A stretch of DNA of 64,000 bases, taken from the NCBI RefSeq assembly GCF_031458135.1, contig NZ_JAVDXW010000001.1, forward strand, positions 2,666,001-2,730,000, read 5' to 3'. This DNA is from Haloactinomyces albus. Lineage in GTDB: Bacteria > Actinomycetota > Actinomycetes > Mycobacteriales > Pseudonocardiaceae. This document shows, piece after piece, positions 34,743 to 42,753 of the stretch. Positions within the stretch are counted from its first letter, which is position 1; the number at the start of each line of letters is the position of its first letter. Below the pieces are notes generated by a model. It did no database searches, had not been told where the DNA came from, and was given only the letters and a program-made list of their open reading frames with translations. A program made the position numbers and the translations under genes.

Positions 34743-34943
34743 AGAGGCTCCGGTAGGAGGGCGTTGGCTCAGGGAGCGGTGGCCAGGTGGATGCCTCGTG
34801 AGACGGGGGAAGGAGGCGTGGCGCGGAGCCACGTTGACTCCACGGCAACGCCGCGAGGCGCCGCCTGGGCGCCGTGAGCCCGACAGTTCCTGCTGCCGGA
34901 GCCTCTGAGCCCGAACCGGACAGTCGATGGGAGGTGCGGTGGA

Positions 34944-36644
34944 GTGAACCCCTCCACGGCACAGGCCGAGGTGCTTGTCGACGAGCTGGTGCGCAACGGC
35001 GTCCACGAGGTGGTGCTCTCACCCGGTTCGCGCAACGCACCGTTGTCGCTCGCGCTGCACCACGCGATGCGGGTGGGACGAGTGCGGCTGCACGTGCGAG
35101 TGGACGAGCGCAGTGCCGGGTTCCTGGCTCTGGGTCTGGCGGCGCGCAGCGGAAGGCCGGTCGTGGTGGTGTGCACCTCCGGAACGGCTGCCGCGAACCT
35201 GCACCCGGCGGTGAGCGAGGCCTGGCACGCCGGTGTGCCGTTGATCGTGCTGACCGCCGACCGTCCCCCGGACCTGCGGGCGGCGGGCGCGAACCAGACG
35301 ATCGACCAGCACCATCTCTACGGCACGGCGGTGCGATGGTTCGACGAGTTGGCCGTGGCCGAGCACCGCACCGGCCAGAACGCCTACTGGCGCACCCAGA
35401 TCTGCCGAGCCCGCCACGCGAGCGGAGCGGGACAGCGGCGACGTGGCCCGGTACAGCTGAACGTGCCGCTGCGGGAACCGCTGGTACCGGACGGTGATTC
35501 CGACTGGTGCGAGTCCCTGCAGGGGCGGTCGGACGGCGGGCCGTGGACCCATCTCGGCGCGGCCGAGCAGCCGGGCTCGGCCCTGACCTCGGTGCGTTCC
35601 CCGCGCGGTGTGATGCTGCTCGCCGATGATCACGACGACGAGGCGGCCCGGTGGGCGCAGCGACTCGGCTGGCCGGTGCTGGCCGAGACCGGCGGTGTGG
35701 GGCTCGGCGGGGCGAACGCCGTGGTAGCCGGGATGTGGTTGCTCGCGCTGCCCGGATTTCTCGACGCCCACCGGCCCGAGCAGGTGGTGTGTGTGGGGCG
35801 GCCGACGGTGTTTCGCCAGGTACAGCGGTTGCTCGCCGACCGTGGTGTGGAGGTGCTGCTGGTGCACGGCGACTCCGGCTGGCCCGCCCCGGCACATGAG
35901 GTGCGGGAAGTGGCGCAGACCCTGGGCAGTGCCGATGTCGCCGCCGACCCCGAGTGGCTGGCCGCGTGGCAGCGGGCCGACCGTGCAGCCCGCGCCGCCC
36001 TGGACGCGGCACTGGAGTCGGAGGACTGGGCGAGTGGTCCGGTGGTGGCCTGCGAGGTGCTCGACGCGCTGCCGCCGGAGGCGCTGTTCGTGTCGGGATC
36101 GTCGAACCCGACACGCGATGTCGCGCTGGCCGCGCGGCACCGGCCGGATGTGACGGTGCACCGCAACCGTGGCGCGGCGGGCATCGACGGCACGGTCTCG
36201 ACCGCCGTGGGAGCAGCCCTCGCCCACGGTGGCCCCACGTATGCGCTGCTGGGTGACCTGACCTTCCTGCACGACAGCAACGGCCTGCTGCTGGGACCCG
36301 CCGAGTGGCGACCGGACCTGACGATGGTGGTGTTCAACGACGACGGCGGGGGTATCTTCTCCCTGCTGGAGCAGGGCGGCCCGGAGCATCGGGAGTCCTT
36401 CGAGCGTGTTTTCGGCACGCCGCACGGCACCGACCTCGCGGCACTGTGCGCGGCGCACGGGATCGAACATGTGGCCGCACACCGGCACTCGGATCTTGCG
36501 GAGGCGTTGCGCTTTCGGCCGGGCCTTCGGGTCGTGGAGGTGCGTTCCGATCGTGCGCGGCTGCGCGGTCTGCACGATCGCCTGCACGCCGCCGTGTCGG
36601 CGGCCGTCCTCGGCGCAGTCGGTGGCCCGGAACGCAGTGAGTGA
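34944..36644 (+). CDS. menD: SEPHCHC synthase (MenD, thiamine diphosphate-dependent)
   Basis: 566 residues. MenD adds the succinyl semialdehyde carbanion, made from 2-oxoglutarate on thiamine diphosphate, to isochorismate. Motifs: VLSPGSRNAPLSLAL at the start, DERSAGFLALGLA with the catalytic Glu, TSGTAAANLHPAV, NRGAAGIDGTVSTAVG and the ThDP site GDLTFLHDSNGLL with VFNDDGGGIFSLL. GTG 34944 follows GGGAGG with correct spacing. It is divergent from menB and convergent with the isochorismate synthase gene. Confidence 0.96.
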   Translation: MNPSTAQAEVLVDELVRNGVHEVVLSPGSRNAPLSLALHHAMRVGRVRLHVRVDERSAGFLALGLAARSGRPVVVVCTSGTAAANLHPAVSEAWHAGVPLIVLTADRPPDLRAAGANQTIDQHHLYGTAVRWFDELAVAEHRTGQNAYWRTQICRARHASGAGQRRRGPVQLNVPLREPLVPDGDSDWCESLQGRSDGGPWTHLGAAEQPGSALTSVRSPRGVMLLADDHDDEAARWAQRLGWPVLAETGGVGLGGANAVVAGMWLLALPGFLDAHRPEQVVCVGRPTVFRQVQRLLADRGVEVLLVHGDSGWPAPAHEVREVAQTLGSADVAADPEWLAAWQRADRAARAALDAALESEDWASGPVVACEVLDALPPEALFVSGSSNPTRDVALAARHRPDVTVHRNRGAAGIDGTVSTAVGAALAHGGPTYALLGDLTFLHDSNGLLLGPAEWRPDLTMVVFNDDGGGIFSLLEQGGPEHRESFERVFGTPHGTDLAALCAAHGIEHVAAHRHSDLAEALRFRPGLRVVEVRSDRARLRGLHDRLHAAVSAAVLGAVGGPERSE

Positions 36645-36651
36645 ACGAGAG

Positions 36652-36678
36652 CTTTCGTCCCGTCTCCACGGGTGAAAG
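36652..36678. terminator. Hairpin between convergent menD and isochorismate synthase genes
   Basis: CTTTC..CCCGT (36652-36663) pairs with ACGGG.GAAAG (36668-36678) around a CTCC loop, with a small bulge. Its place in the 76-nt convergent gap suggests a bidirectional terminator. Confidence 0.55.
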
Positions 36679-36720
36679 TTCCGCTCACCGCATCCGCCGC
36701 GCGCCGTGGGGAAGCACGGG

Positions 36721-38118
36721 CTACCGCACGCCTTCGAGGGCTTCGCGGATGGGCAGGAGTTTCGCCTGGGCTTCGGCGACTTCCTCGTCGGGGTCGGAAT
36801 CGGCGACGATGCCGCAACCGGCGAACAGGCGGACCGTACTGCCTTCCGACGGGCCGGACTGCGGACCACTCCCCGAGTCACCCGCCGGATTGCCCGGTGG
36901 GTCGTCCTGCGGCTGGATCTGCGCGCACCGCAGCGCGATGCCGAACTCCCCGTTGCCGTCCCCGTCGATCCACCCCACCGGACCGGCATAGCGCTCCCGG
37001 TTCATGGCTTCGAGTTCGCCGATCAGGCGGACGGCATCGGCAGTGGGGGTACCTCCCACGGCGGCGGTCGGATGCACGGCCGCGACGAGCCGCAGCAACG
37101 AAGCGTGCCCATTGCGGGCGTAGTACTCGTTCAGGTGCCCCGAGACGTCGGAGGCCAGATGCACCACATTGCGCAGGTGCAGCACATGTGGCTCCTCGGG
37201 CACATTCAGCGTGTCGCAGTACGGGCGCAGGGTCTCGGCCAGCGACTCCACGGCGTAGGCGTGCTCGTCCCGGTTCTTCGGCGAGTCGAGCAGTTCCTTG
37301 GCCAGTAGGTCGTCGTCGGCACCGTCGCGTGGCCAGCTCGTGCCCGCGAGCACCCGCGAGCGCACGCGGTCGCCATTGCGCTCCAGCAGTAGCTCCGGAG
37401 TGGCCCCGACCAGACCGTCCACCGCGAACGTCCAGCAGTTCGGGTACCGCCTGGAGAGGTTGTGCAGCAGGAATCGTGCGTCGAGCGGCTCCGGGGTGGT
37501 GGCCAGCAGGTCATGTGCCAGTACGACCTTGCTGATGCGTTCGGGGCCGCGCATCCGCCGAACCGCTTCGGCCACCACCTCCCGATAGCTCGTGGCCGGA
37601 AGCCGGCCGTCGCTGTACCGCACCGGGCCGGGGCGGCGGATCGGTGCGACGGGTTTCGACACCGCATCCCGACCGATGGTGGTGATCCACCGCACTCCGT
37701 CGCGCTGCCCGATCACGACTTCCGGGACCACGAGTGCCGACCGACCCGGTCGGTCGTCGAAGGCGAGACTGGCGAAGGCCACCGGGCCCGTTCCCGGTAG
37801 CCGGACCTCGTCGTCGACCTCCATCCGCGTGCACAGCCGCTGCCACCAGGCGTCGGCGTCGGCGAAGCGGTCCGGTCCGGCGGTGTCGATGCGTGCGAAC
37901 TCACCCCAGCCGACGAGCCCGTCACCGTGACTCACCCAACTCAGTGACATGTCCTTGGTCGCCCCGTCGGCACGGGAGCCATCGACAGAGCCGTCGACGG
38001 AACCGTCGCGGCTCGGCCTGCTGTCGGGAAGCAGTTCCAGCAGGTCCGGAGCGTGCAGTGGATCGCCGGGTCGGATCTCGCGGGTACGGACGGTCAGAAC
38101 ACGCGGGGTAGTGGCCAC
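36721..38118 (-). CDS. menF: Isochorismate synthase
   Basis: 465 residues from GTG 38118; the longer open frame upstream has no family features and a -10 hexamer lies in it. The enzyme converts chorismate to isochorismate for MenD. The C-terminal chorismate-binding domain shows ISKVVLAHDLL, ATPELLLERNGDRVRSRVLAGT, the KNRDEHAYAVESL region, LLRLVAAVHPTAAVGGTPT and AGCGIVADSDPDEEV. The location next to menD argues for menaquinone rather than siderophore synthesis, so menF is used in place of entC. A DGSVDGSVDGS repeat lies near residue 40. Confidence 0.9.
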   Translation of the reverse strand: MATTPRVLTVRTREIRPGDPLHAPDLLELLPDSRPSRDGSVDGSVDGSRADGATKDMSLSWVSHGDGLVGWGEFARIDTAGPDRFADADAWWQRLCTRMEVDDEVRLPGTGPVAFASLAFDDRPGRSALVVPEVVIGQRDGVRWITTIGRDAVSKPVAPIRRPGPVRYSDGRLPATSYREVVAEAVRRMRGPERISKVVLAHDLLATTPEPLDARFLLHNLSRRYPNCWTFAVDGLVGATPELLLERNGDRVRSRVLAGTSWPRDGADDDLLAKELLDSPKNRDEHAYAVESLAETLRPYCDTLNVPEEPHVLHLRNVVHLASDVSGHLNEYYARNGHASLLRLVAAVHPTAAVGGTPTADAVRLIGELEAMNRERYAGPVGWIDGDGNGEFGIALRCAQIQPQDDPPGNPAGDSGSGPQSGPSEGSTVRLFAGCGIVADSDPDEEVAEAQAKLLPIREALEGVR

Positions 38119-38124
38119 CGTTCG

Positions 38125-38130
38125 AGGGTA
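38125..38130 (-). promoter_or_regulatory. -10 element (TACCCT) for leaderless menF
   Basis: Read on the minus strand, TACCCT ends 6 nt before GTG 38118, identical in sequence and spacing to the ccdA element. Confidence 0.5.
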
Positions 38131-38229
38131 TGTGGCGGATTCCGTCGCATGAGCGTGCCCATGGCGATTGGGGCGGACAGCACACACGCGGATCGGCGTG
38201 CGTCCGGCCACCGGGTCGGCGGAAGCGCC

Positions 38230-38235
38230 TACAAT
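38230..38235 (+). promoter_or_regulatory. -10 element (TACAAT) for the leaderless DUF3592 gene
   Basis: TACAAT ends 8 nt before GTG 38244 and there is no ribosome binding site between. No -35 consensus is visible. Confidence 0.5.
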
Positions 38236-38243
38236 CGCCGACT

Positions 38244-38759
38244 GTGGTTAGCGATGCGGTCTCGCGGGAGGCGACCGGCGCGGCAACCGGTGTCAATACG
38301 CACAGTAGCGATTCGCTGACCTGGTGGCCTCGGAGCCGGGTGCAACGACTGGCGGCACGGCTGGTGCTCATGCTGGGTGGGCTGTGCACGGCTCTGCTGA
38401 TGGCGATCCTGCTCGCCTGCTTCATCGACGATCGCATCATCGAGAGCTCGCGCGGTACCGCTGTCGCCGAGGTGCTGGAAACCTCGTGGACGCGCACGGT
38501 CGTGCGGTTCGACACCGACGACGGTCGGGTGGTCATCCCGGCGGGTGGCGTTTTCTACCCGAGCGGTCTGCACGAGGGGCAACTCGTGCGGGTCGAGTAC
38601 AACGAGGAGAATCCCGACCTCGTCCGGGTTGCGGACCGCACCATGACGGTGGCACTGCTGCCGGTGTTCAGTGCTCTGGCGGTCGTGTGGGCCGTGTTGC
38701 TGCCGGTGTACTGGTTGCTGCGCCGCGCTGCCTCGAGAGCACTTGGACAGCCCACGTAG
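38244..38759 (+). CDS. DUF3592 domain membrane protein
   Basis: 171 residues. A short N-terminus precedes one TM segment (LVLMLGGLCTALLMAILLACF), then an external or cytosolic beta domain GTAVAEVLETSWTRTVVRF, VVIPAGGVFYPSGLHEGQLV, RVEYNEENPDLVRVADR, and a second TM (LLPVFSALAVVWAVLLPVYWLL). The RVEYNxxNPxxVRV stretch is the DUF3592 hallmark. Function unknown. It is divergent from menF and shares a 125-bp promoter region with it. Confidence 0.8.
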   Translation: MVSDAVSREATGAATGVNTHSSDSLTWWPRSRVQRLAARLVLMLGGLCTALLMAILLACFIDDRIIESSRGTAVAEVLETSWTRTVVRFDTDDGRVVIPAGGVFYPSGLHEGQLVRVEYNEENPDLVRVADRTMTVALLPVFSALAVVWAVLLPVYWLLRRAASRALGQPT

Positions 38760-38776
38760 GTGGTGGCTCAACCACC
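38759..38776 (+). terminator. Hairpin directly after the DUF3592 gene
   Basis: GGTGGT and ACCACC pair around a 6-nt loop starting at the stop codon itself. Confidence 0.4.
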
Positions 38777-38849
38777 GCCTCGGACGGTGCCTTGCTGCGT
38801 GTTGCGCCGGAGTGCGGAAATCCGTCGCCGAGGTGAGAGGCAACACCGG

Positions 38850-38868
38850 GTTTTCCCCGCGGGAAAAC
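38850..38868. repeat. Palindrome GTTTTCCC-CGC-GGGAAAAC
   Basis: An 8-bp perfect inverted repeat with a 3-nt centre in the 215-bp gap before the PaaC-like gene. It could be an operator for that gene or a relative of the TTTCGCGCGAAA palindromes. Confidence 0.5.
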
Positions 38869-38974
38869 GGGGGATGCCGCAGGGGAGCGGTGGAACCGGG
38901 GGAGTGGCAGCGGAGCACCGACGCATGTGTTTCCACCGAGCTCTCGGGCGAGACACCGCACAGGTGAGGTTGCC

Positions 38975-39898
38975 ATGAGCTCTTCGAATGCCGACGCCCG
39001 TGTCGGCTCGGGTACCGTCCCCACCCGCGAGACGGGAGCGCAGGAGCAGCAGTGGGTTCTGGGGCCCGCACCTCGGGACCCCATGCTGACGGTACCGCGG
39101 CACGTTCCCGACGGAGTGTCCGCCGCGGACCTCTCCTGCTACTGCCTGATGCTGGCCGATGACGCACTGATTCTGTCCCAGCGGCTGTCCGAGGGGGCCT
39201 ATCGGGCTCCGGAACTGGAGGAGGACGTCGCTCTGGCCGGGATCGCGCTCGAGCTGCTCGGGCAGGCCAGGATTCTGCTCGCCCGCGCAGGGGAGCTGGA
39301 GGACGACGGCCGGGACGAGGACAGGCTGGCGCACTTCCGGACGGCCGACCAGTTCCGCAACGTGCGACTGGTCGAGGTCGACTGCGGTCCCGGTGCGGGC
39401 GGGGACTTCGCCGCCGGAATCGCCCGCCTCATGTTGTGCGCCACGTGGCGGCTGGCGCTGTTCCGGCGGCTTGCCGACACCCGCGATCCCGTACTGTCGG
39501 CCCTGGCGTCGAACTCCTCGCACCGATTGAGCAGGCATCGTGACCACGCGGCTCAGTGGGTGATCCGGCTGGGCGATGCCTCTGCGGTGTCCCGGCAACG
39601 CATGTCGGCCGGCTTGCACCGGGTGTGGCCGATGGCCGGTGAACTGTTCGCACCACACCCGGTCGAAGTGGGGCTGGCCGAGGTGAACTGCGCGGCTGAC
39701 CCCTCATCGCTGCGTGAGGAGTCGCTGTCCTACCTCGACCAGGTGCTGTCGGTGGCACGGATGGACATGCCCGATGTGAACGAACTCGACTACGCCTCGC
39801 GCCCGACGGGCCGCGACGGTGCGCACACCGAGACACTGCAGTTCCTGCTGGCGGAGATGCAGTACATCGCTCGAGCCGAGACCGCACTCGGATGGTGA
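38975..39898 (+). CDS. PaaC-like (phenylacetyl-CoA epoxidase subunit) ferritin-fold protein
   Basis: 307 residues from ATG 38975, preceded by GGTGAGG. The all-helical sequence follows PaaC closely: YCLMLADDALILSQRL, EEDVALAGIALELLGQAR, EDRLAHFRTADQFRNVRLVE, an HRDHAAQWVIRLGD helix and GLHRVWPMAGELF. PaaC is the structural partner of the diiron subunit PaaA. No paaA, paaB, paaD or paaE lies nearby, and the gene sits among menaquinone genes, so a standard phenylacetate role is doubtful. The N-terminal 40 residues are extra. Confidence 0.75.
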   Translation: MSSSNADARVGSGTVPTRETGAQEQQWVLGPAPRDPMLTVPRHVPDGVSAADLSCYCLMLADDALILSQRLSEGAYRAPELEEDVALAGIALELLGQARILLARAGELEDDGRDEDRLAHFRTADQFRNVRLVEVDCGPGAGGDFAAGIARLMLCATWRLALFRRLADTRDPVLSALASNSSHRLSRHRDHAAQWVIRLGDASAVSRQRMSAGLHRVWPMAGELFAPHPVEVGLAEVNCAADPSSLREESLSYLDQVLSVARMDMPDVNELDYASRPTGRDGAHTETLQFLLAEMQYIARAETALGW

Positions 39899-39999
39899 GG
39901 CGGCGAGGACGGCACGATCACCGGGCACGGTGCGAAGCAGGTGCTCATTGAGTACTTCTGCGCAGGCGCACGGGCCTCCACCTGGTGCATGGTGGTGTG

Positions 40000-40689
40000 A
40001 TGCTCGGTTTCTGGGTTCAGGTGGTGCTGGTGGCGCTGGTGGTGGGCGCCCTCGGGGCTGTCGCGGTGTTGGCGTGGTGTGGACGGCGGACCGATCTTCG
40101 AGGAACCGAGGAGCACGAGCATGTGCTTGTCCACGGCGAGCGGGTGCGTGGCGGGCAGCCGCTGTCCCGGTCGGGCCGGGACACCCCGAGCCGGGGGCCG
40201 GAGCGGGATGTCTGGGCGGTGCCGCTGCATCGCTGTGAGCAGGCCGTGTGCCGCGCAGGCCGTGTCGTGGAGTCGGTTTCCTCCGTGCGGACCCGGCACC
40301 GGCTGAGCGGTGTGGTGCACAGGATGGATGCCGAGCTGTCGAACGTGCGGGCGCTGGTGGAGCTGGGGCGCAGCCTGGATGCCGACAGCGCCCGGGCAGT
40401 CACCACGGGCACCACCGAGCAGACCGGGCAGACCGGGCAGACCGAGCCGGGGGCCGTGGCAGCACGTGTTCACCGGCAACTCGTGGAGACCGCGGAGCGA
40501 TTCGGCGCGGTGACCGATGCGGTTCTGGAGCTCGTGCTGGAGTTGGTGACCCACTCCGATCCGTCCGGCCTGGATGAGCAGGTGACGCGGTTGCGTGACG
40601 AGTTTCCGCTGCTGCGGCCGATGTCGGTGATACTCGGCCCGAATTCGGGGAATCGGGCCACACCATCACTGCTCGACACGCCCGTGTGA
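40000..40689 (+). CDS. Membrane-anchored protein of unknown function
   Basis: 229 residues from ATG 40000 (a GTG at 39985 is possible). One N-terminal anchor (MLGFWVQVVLVALVVGALGAVAVLA) precedes a hydrophilic domain that becomes mostly helical: HRMDAELSNVRALVELGRSL, then VHRQLVETAERFGAVTDAVLEL. A TGQTGQT repeat splits the two helical parts. No family recognised. It overlaps the inositol monophosphatase gene tail to tail by 24 bp, which leaves no room for a terminator. Confidence 0.55.
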   Translation: MLGFWVQVVLVALVVGALGAVAVLAWCGRRTDLRGTEEHEHVLVHGERVRGGQPLSRSGRDTPSRGPERDVWAVPLHRCEQAVCRAGRVVESVSSVRTRHRLSGVVHRMDAELSNVRALVELGRSLDADSARAVTTGTTEQTGQTGQTEPGAVAARVHRQLVETAERFGAVTDAVLELVLELVTHSDPSGLDEQVTRLRDEFPLLRPMSVILGPNSGNRATPSLLDTPV

Positions 40690-41562
40690 GATCTCCTCCT
40701 GACGGGCACGTTGCCACCAGTCGAGGGCGCGCTGCGCGGCCCCGGGCACAGCCACGAGGAGGCCGCCGCGGGGCAGCCTGCTGGGCGCTCCGGTGCTGTC
40801 CAGCACGGTCGCTCCGGCTTCGAGCGCCAGTGCCAGGGCACCCGCTACGTCCCATTCCTCGTAGGAGTGCAGCACGGCGGCCATGGCATGCCCGAGCGCA
40901 ACCTGGGTGATCGCCAGCGCCGGTGAGCCGAGCACACGTACGCTGACGTGGTCGGCGGCGGCGTTGGCGATGAACCGGTCCGTTCCCCGCCACGGTCCGG
41001 TTTTGGTGAACTCGGTGCACACGATGCCCGCACGCGCCTCCTTGTCGTCGGTCAGACGCACGGGACTGCCGTTGGCACGCATCCCGCGATCGCGCGCGGC
41101 CGCGTAAATCCTGGCGCGGTAGGGATCGGCAACCACTCCCACGACGGGTCCGTGCTCGTCGAGCATCGCCAGGCTGTAGGCACACCACGGCATGCCCGCG
41201 ACGTAGTTGGCGGTCCCGTCCACGGGGTCGACGGCCCAGCGGAATCGGGTGCCTGCCGAGGGTTGTACGGGCACACCGACCTTGCCCGCGGAATCGAATT
41301 CCTCGCCGAAGACCGGTATACCGGGAAACTCGTCGGCCAGGACGCGGCGGGTGTGCCGTTCGAGGGTGCGTCCGGTGTCGGTGACCCAGTCGAAGGGTGA
41401 CTCGTCGCGATCCGGTGGAGTGATGTCCGACTGCGTCCCTCGGCCCGCTGTCGCGGTGATGACGTCGGCGGCTTCGTTGGCAAGTCGCCCCGCGACCTCG
41501 AGTGCGCGGGAGACGAGTCCGAGCTCCACGGCTGGGGCGGGCTGGGAGGGAGAGACCGTCAT
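40666..41562 (-). CDS. Inositol monophosphatase family protein
   Basis: 298 residues from ATG 41562. The lithium-sensitive phosphatase signatures are present: VFGEEFD (metal Glu), WAVDPVDGTANYVAGMPWCAYSL (DPxDGTxN) and EEWDVAGALALALEAGA (WDxAA). These enzymes dephosphorylate inositol phosphates, histidinol phosphate, fructose-1,6-bisphosphate or PAP; the subtype is not clear. The gene is divergent from menG with two inverted repeats in the shared 168-bp gap. Confidence 0.88.
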   Translation of the reverse strand: MTVSPSQPAPAVELGLVSRALEVAGRLANEAADVITATAGRGTQSDITPPDRDESPFDWVTDTGRTLERHTRRVLADEFPGIPVFGEEFDSAGKVGVPVQPSAGTRFRWAVDPVDGTANYVAGMPWCAYSLAMLDEHGPVVGVVADPYRARIYAAARDRGMRANGSPVRLTDDKEARAGIVCTEFTKTGPWRGTDRFIANAAADHVSVRVLGSPALAITQVALGHAMAAVLHSYEEWDVAGALALALEAGATVLDSTGAPSRLPRGGLLVAVPGAAQRALDWWQRARQEEISHGRVEQ

Positions 41563-41585
41563 GCTATCCCAGTGTGACCGAGTCG

Positions 41586-41600
41586 GGTGTCCGTGACACC
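41586..41600. promoter_or_regulatory. Inverted repeat GGTGTC-CGT-GACACC upstream of the IMPase gene
   Basis: A perfect 6-bp inverted repeat with a 3-nt centre lies 24 nt upstream of the IMPase start in the divergent gap and may be an operator. Confidence 0.4.
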
Positions 41601-41629
41601 AAGTGCAGGTGGACGGACGGAGAGCAGCG

Positions 41630-41649
41630 GGCCACATTCGTGTGTGGCC
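41630..41649. promoter_or_regulatory. Inverted repeat GGCCACA-N6-TGTGGCC between IMPase and menG
   Basis: A perfect 7-bp inverted repeat with a 6-nt spacer is placed about 70 nt upstream of the menG -10, within the divergent gap. It has the size of a dimeric repressor site; the regulator is unknown. Confidence 0.45.
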
Positions 41650-41718
41650 GTTGTCGAGGGCCGCGAGTCCGCGTGGACCATTGTTCGTGGCCCTGCCCGA
41701 CGCGCTGTGCCCGGCACG

Positions 41719-41724
41719 TAGGCT
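41719..41724 (+). promoter_or_regulatory. -10 element (TAGGCT) for leaderless menG
   Basis: TAGGCT ends 6 nt before GTG 41731. No ribosome binding site or clear -35 accompanies it. Confidence 0.45.
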
Positions 41725-41730
41725 GCGGGT

Positions 41731-42423
41731 GTGGCACGTGCAGGTTTGGACAGGGAGCCCCGCGAAGTCGCCGCGATGTTCGACGATGTCGCGCGGCGCT
41801 ACGACCTGACCAACACCGTGCTCTCGTTCGGTCAGGATCGCCGGTGGCGGGAGGTCACCCGCCGTGCGCTGGATCCGCAGCCGGGAGAGCGCATTCTCGA
41901 CCTCGCCGCCGGTACCGGCGTGTCGACGGCGGAGTTCGCCCGCTCCGGCGCCGAGTGCGTGGCGGCGGACTTCTCGCTGGGGATGCTCTCGGCCGGGCGG
42001 CACCGTGGTTTGCCGATGGTCGCCGCCGACGCCCTGAGCCTGCCCTTCGCCGACGAGTCCTTCGATGCCGTGGCGATCCTGTTCGGACTGCGCAACCTGG
42101 CCGGGACCGTTGCGGGGCTGCGCGAGATGGCCCGTGTCGTACGGCCGGGCGGACGCCTGGTCGTCTGTGAGTTCTCCACGCCGACGTGGCGCCCGTTCCG
42201 CACGATCTACATGAATTACGTGATGCGGGCCCTGCCCCCGATCGCGCGCAGCGTGTCGTCCAACCCGGAGGCCTACGTCTACCTCGCGGAGTCCATCCGT
42301 GCCTGGCCCGACCAGCGCGCTCTCGCCGCCAAGATCGCCGAGGCCGGGTGGAGCGGTGTCGCCTGGCGTGACCTCACCGGGGGTGCCGTGGCCGTGCACC
42401 ACGCCACCAAGCCCACGAGTTGA
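41731..42423 (+). CDS. menG: Demethylmenaquinone methyltransferase
   Basis: 230 residues. It methylates demethylmenaquinone with SAM, the last ring step. UbiE/MenG signatures: [20 protein letters not shown], the SAM motif [35 protein letters not shown] and [19 protein letters not shown]. The length is standard and the GTG start is preceded only by a -10 hexamer. It lies just before the geranylgeranyl reductase gene, with a hairpin between, as does the Rv0558 relative in mycobacteria. Confidence 0.93.
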   Translation: MARAGLDREPREVAAMFDDVARRYDLTNTVLSFGQDRRWREVTRRALDPQPGERILDLAAGTGVSTAEFARSGAECVAADFSLGMLSAGRHRGLPMVAADALSLPFADESFDAVAILFGLRNLAGTVAGLREMARVVRPGGRLVVCEFSTPTWRPFRTIYMNYVMRALPPIARSVSSNPEAYVYLAESIRAWPDQRALAAKIAEAGWSGVAWRDLTGGAVAVHHATKPTS

Positions 42424-42486
42424 GGTAGTGCTTCCGCCGTGTCGGTTTCCGGCAAAATCGCGCGTCCCCGTACCGGGGATGAAGGT

Positions 42487-42508
42487 TGAAGTCTTCCCGG
42501 AAACTTCA
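42487..42508 (+). terminator. Hairpin after menG
   Basis: TGAAGT (42487-42492) pairs with ACTTCA (42503-42508), with TTCC/GGAA pairing inside and bulged cytosines, about 65 nt after the menG stop. Confidence 0.4.
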
Positions 42509-42646
42509 GCAACGCGGATATCCCACTCGCTGCGGAGTTGATCCACACACATTCTCTTCCGCGTGAGTGCGTCACCGACTCTGTTTTCACTGGTCGGAGG
42601 CGGTGCTCAGGCCATGCTGCCACCCGTGTGACCGTCTCCGGAGGGG

Positions 42647-42675
42647 TCGATTACGGGTCCGATTCGTCCTAGACT
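42647..42675 (+). promoter_or_regulatory. Candidate promoter of the geranylgeranyl reductase gene
   Basis: TCGATT (42647-42652), a 17-bp spacer and TAGACT (42670-42675) form a moderate promoter. Transcription would begin near 42682, at the edge of the Rex-like operator. The 330-bp gap from 42424 to 42753 holds only this promoter, the operator and the menG hairpin. Confidence 0.45.
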
Positions 42676-42682
42676 CGGTAGT

Positions 42683-42700
42683 TAGTGAACTCGTTCACAA
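42683..42700 (+). promoter_or_regulatory. Rex-like operator upstream of the geranylgeranyl reductase gene
   Basis: TAGTGAACTCGTTCACAA differs from the Rex consensus TTGTGAANNNNTTCACAA at a single base. It lies just downstream of TAGACT, where a repressor would block initiation. A TetR-family site would look similar, so the assignment rests on the match to consensus and on rex being present in the same window. Confidence 0.6.
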
Positions 42701-42753
42701 GCAGTTCACCGTCCGTGCGGCTTTGCGCGCAACCATCCGAGTCGAGGAGTGTC

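Noticed and set aside
36721-38118. Siderophore isochorismate synthase (EntC) assignment
   Set aside because: No siderophore NRPS or dihydroxybenzoate genes nearby; adjacency to menD favours menaquinone.
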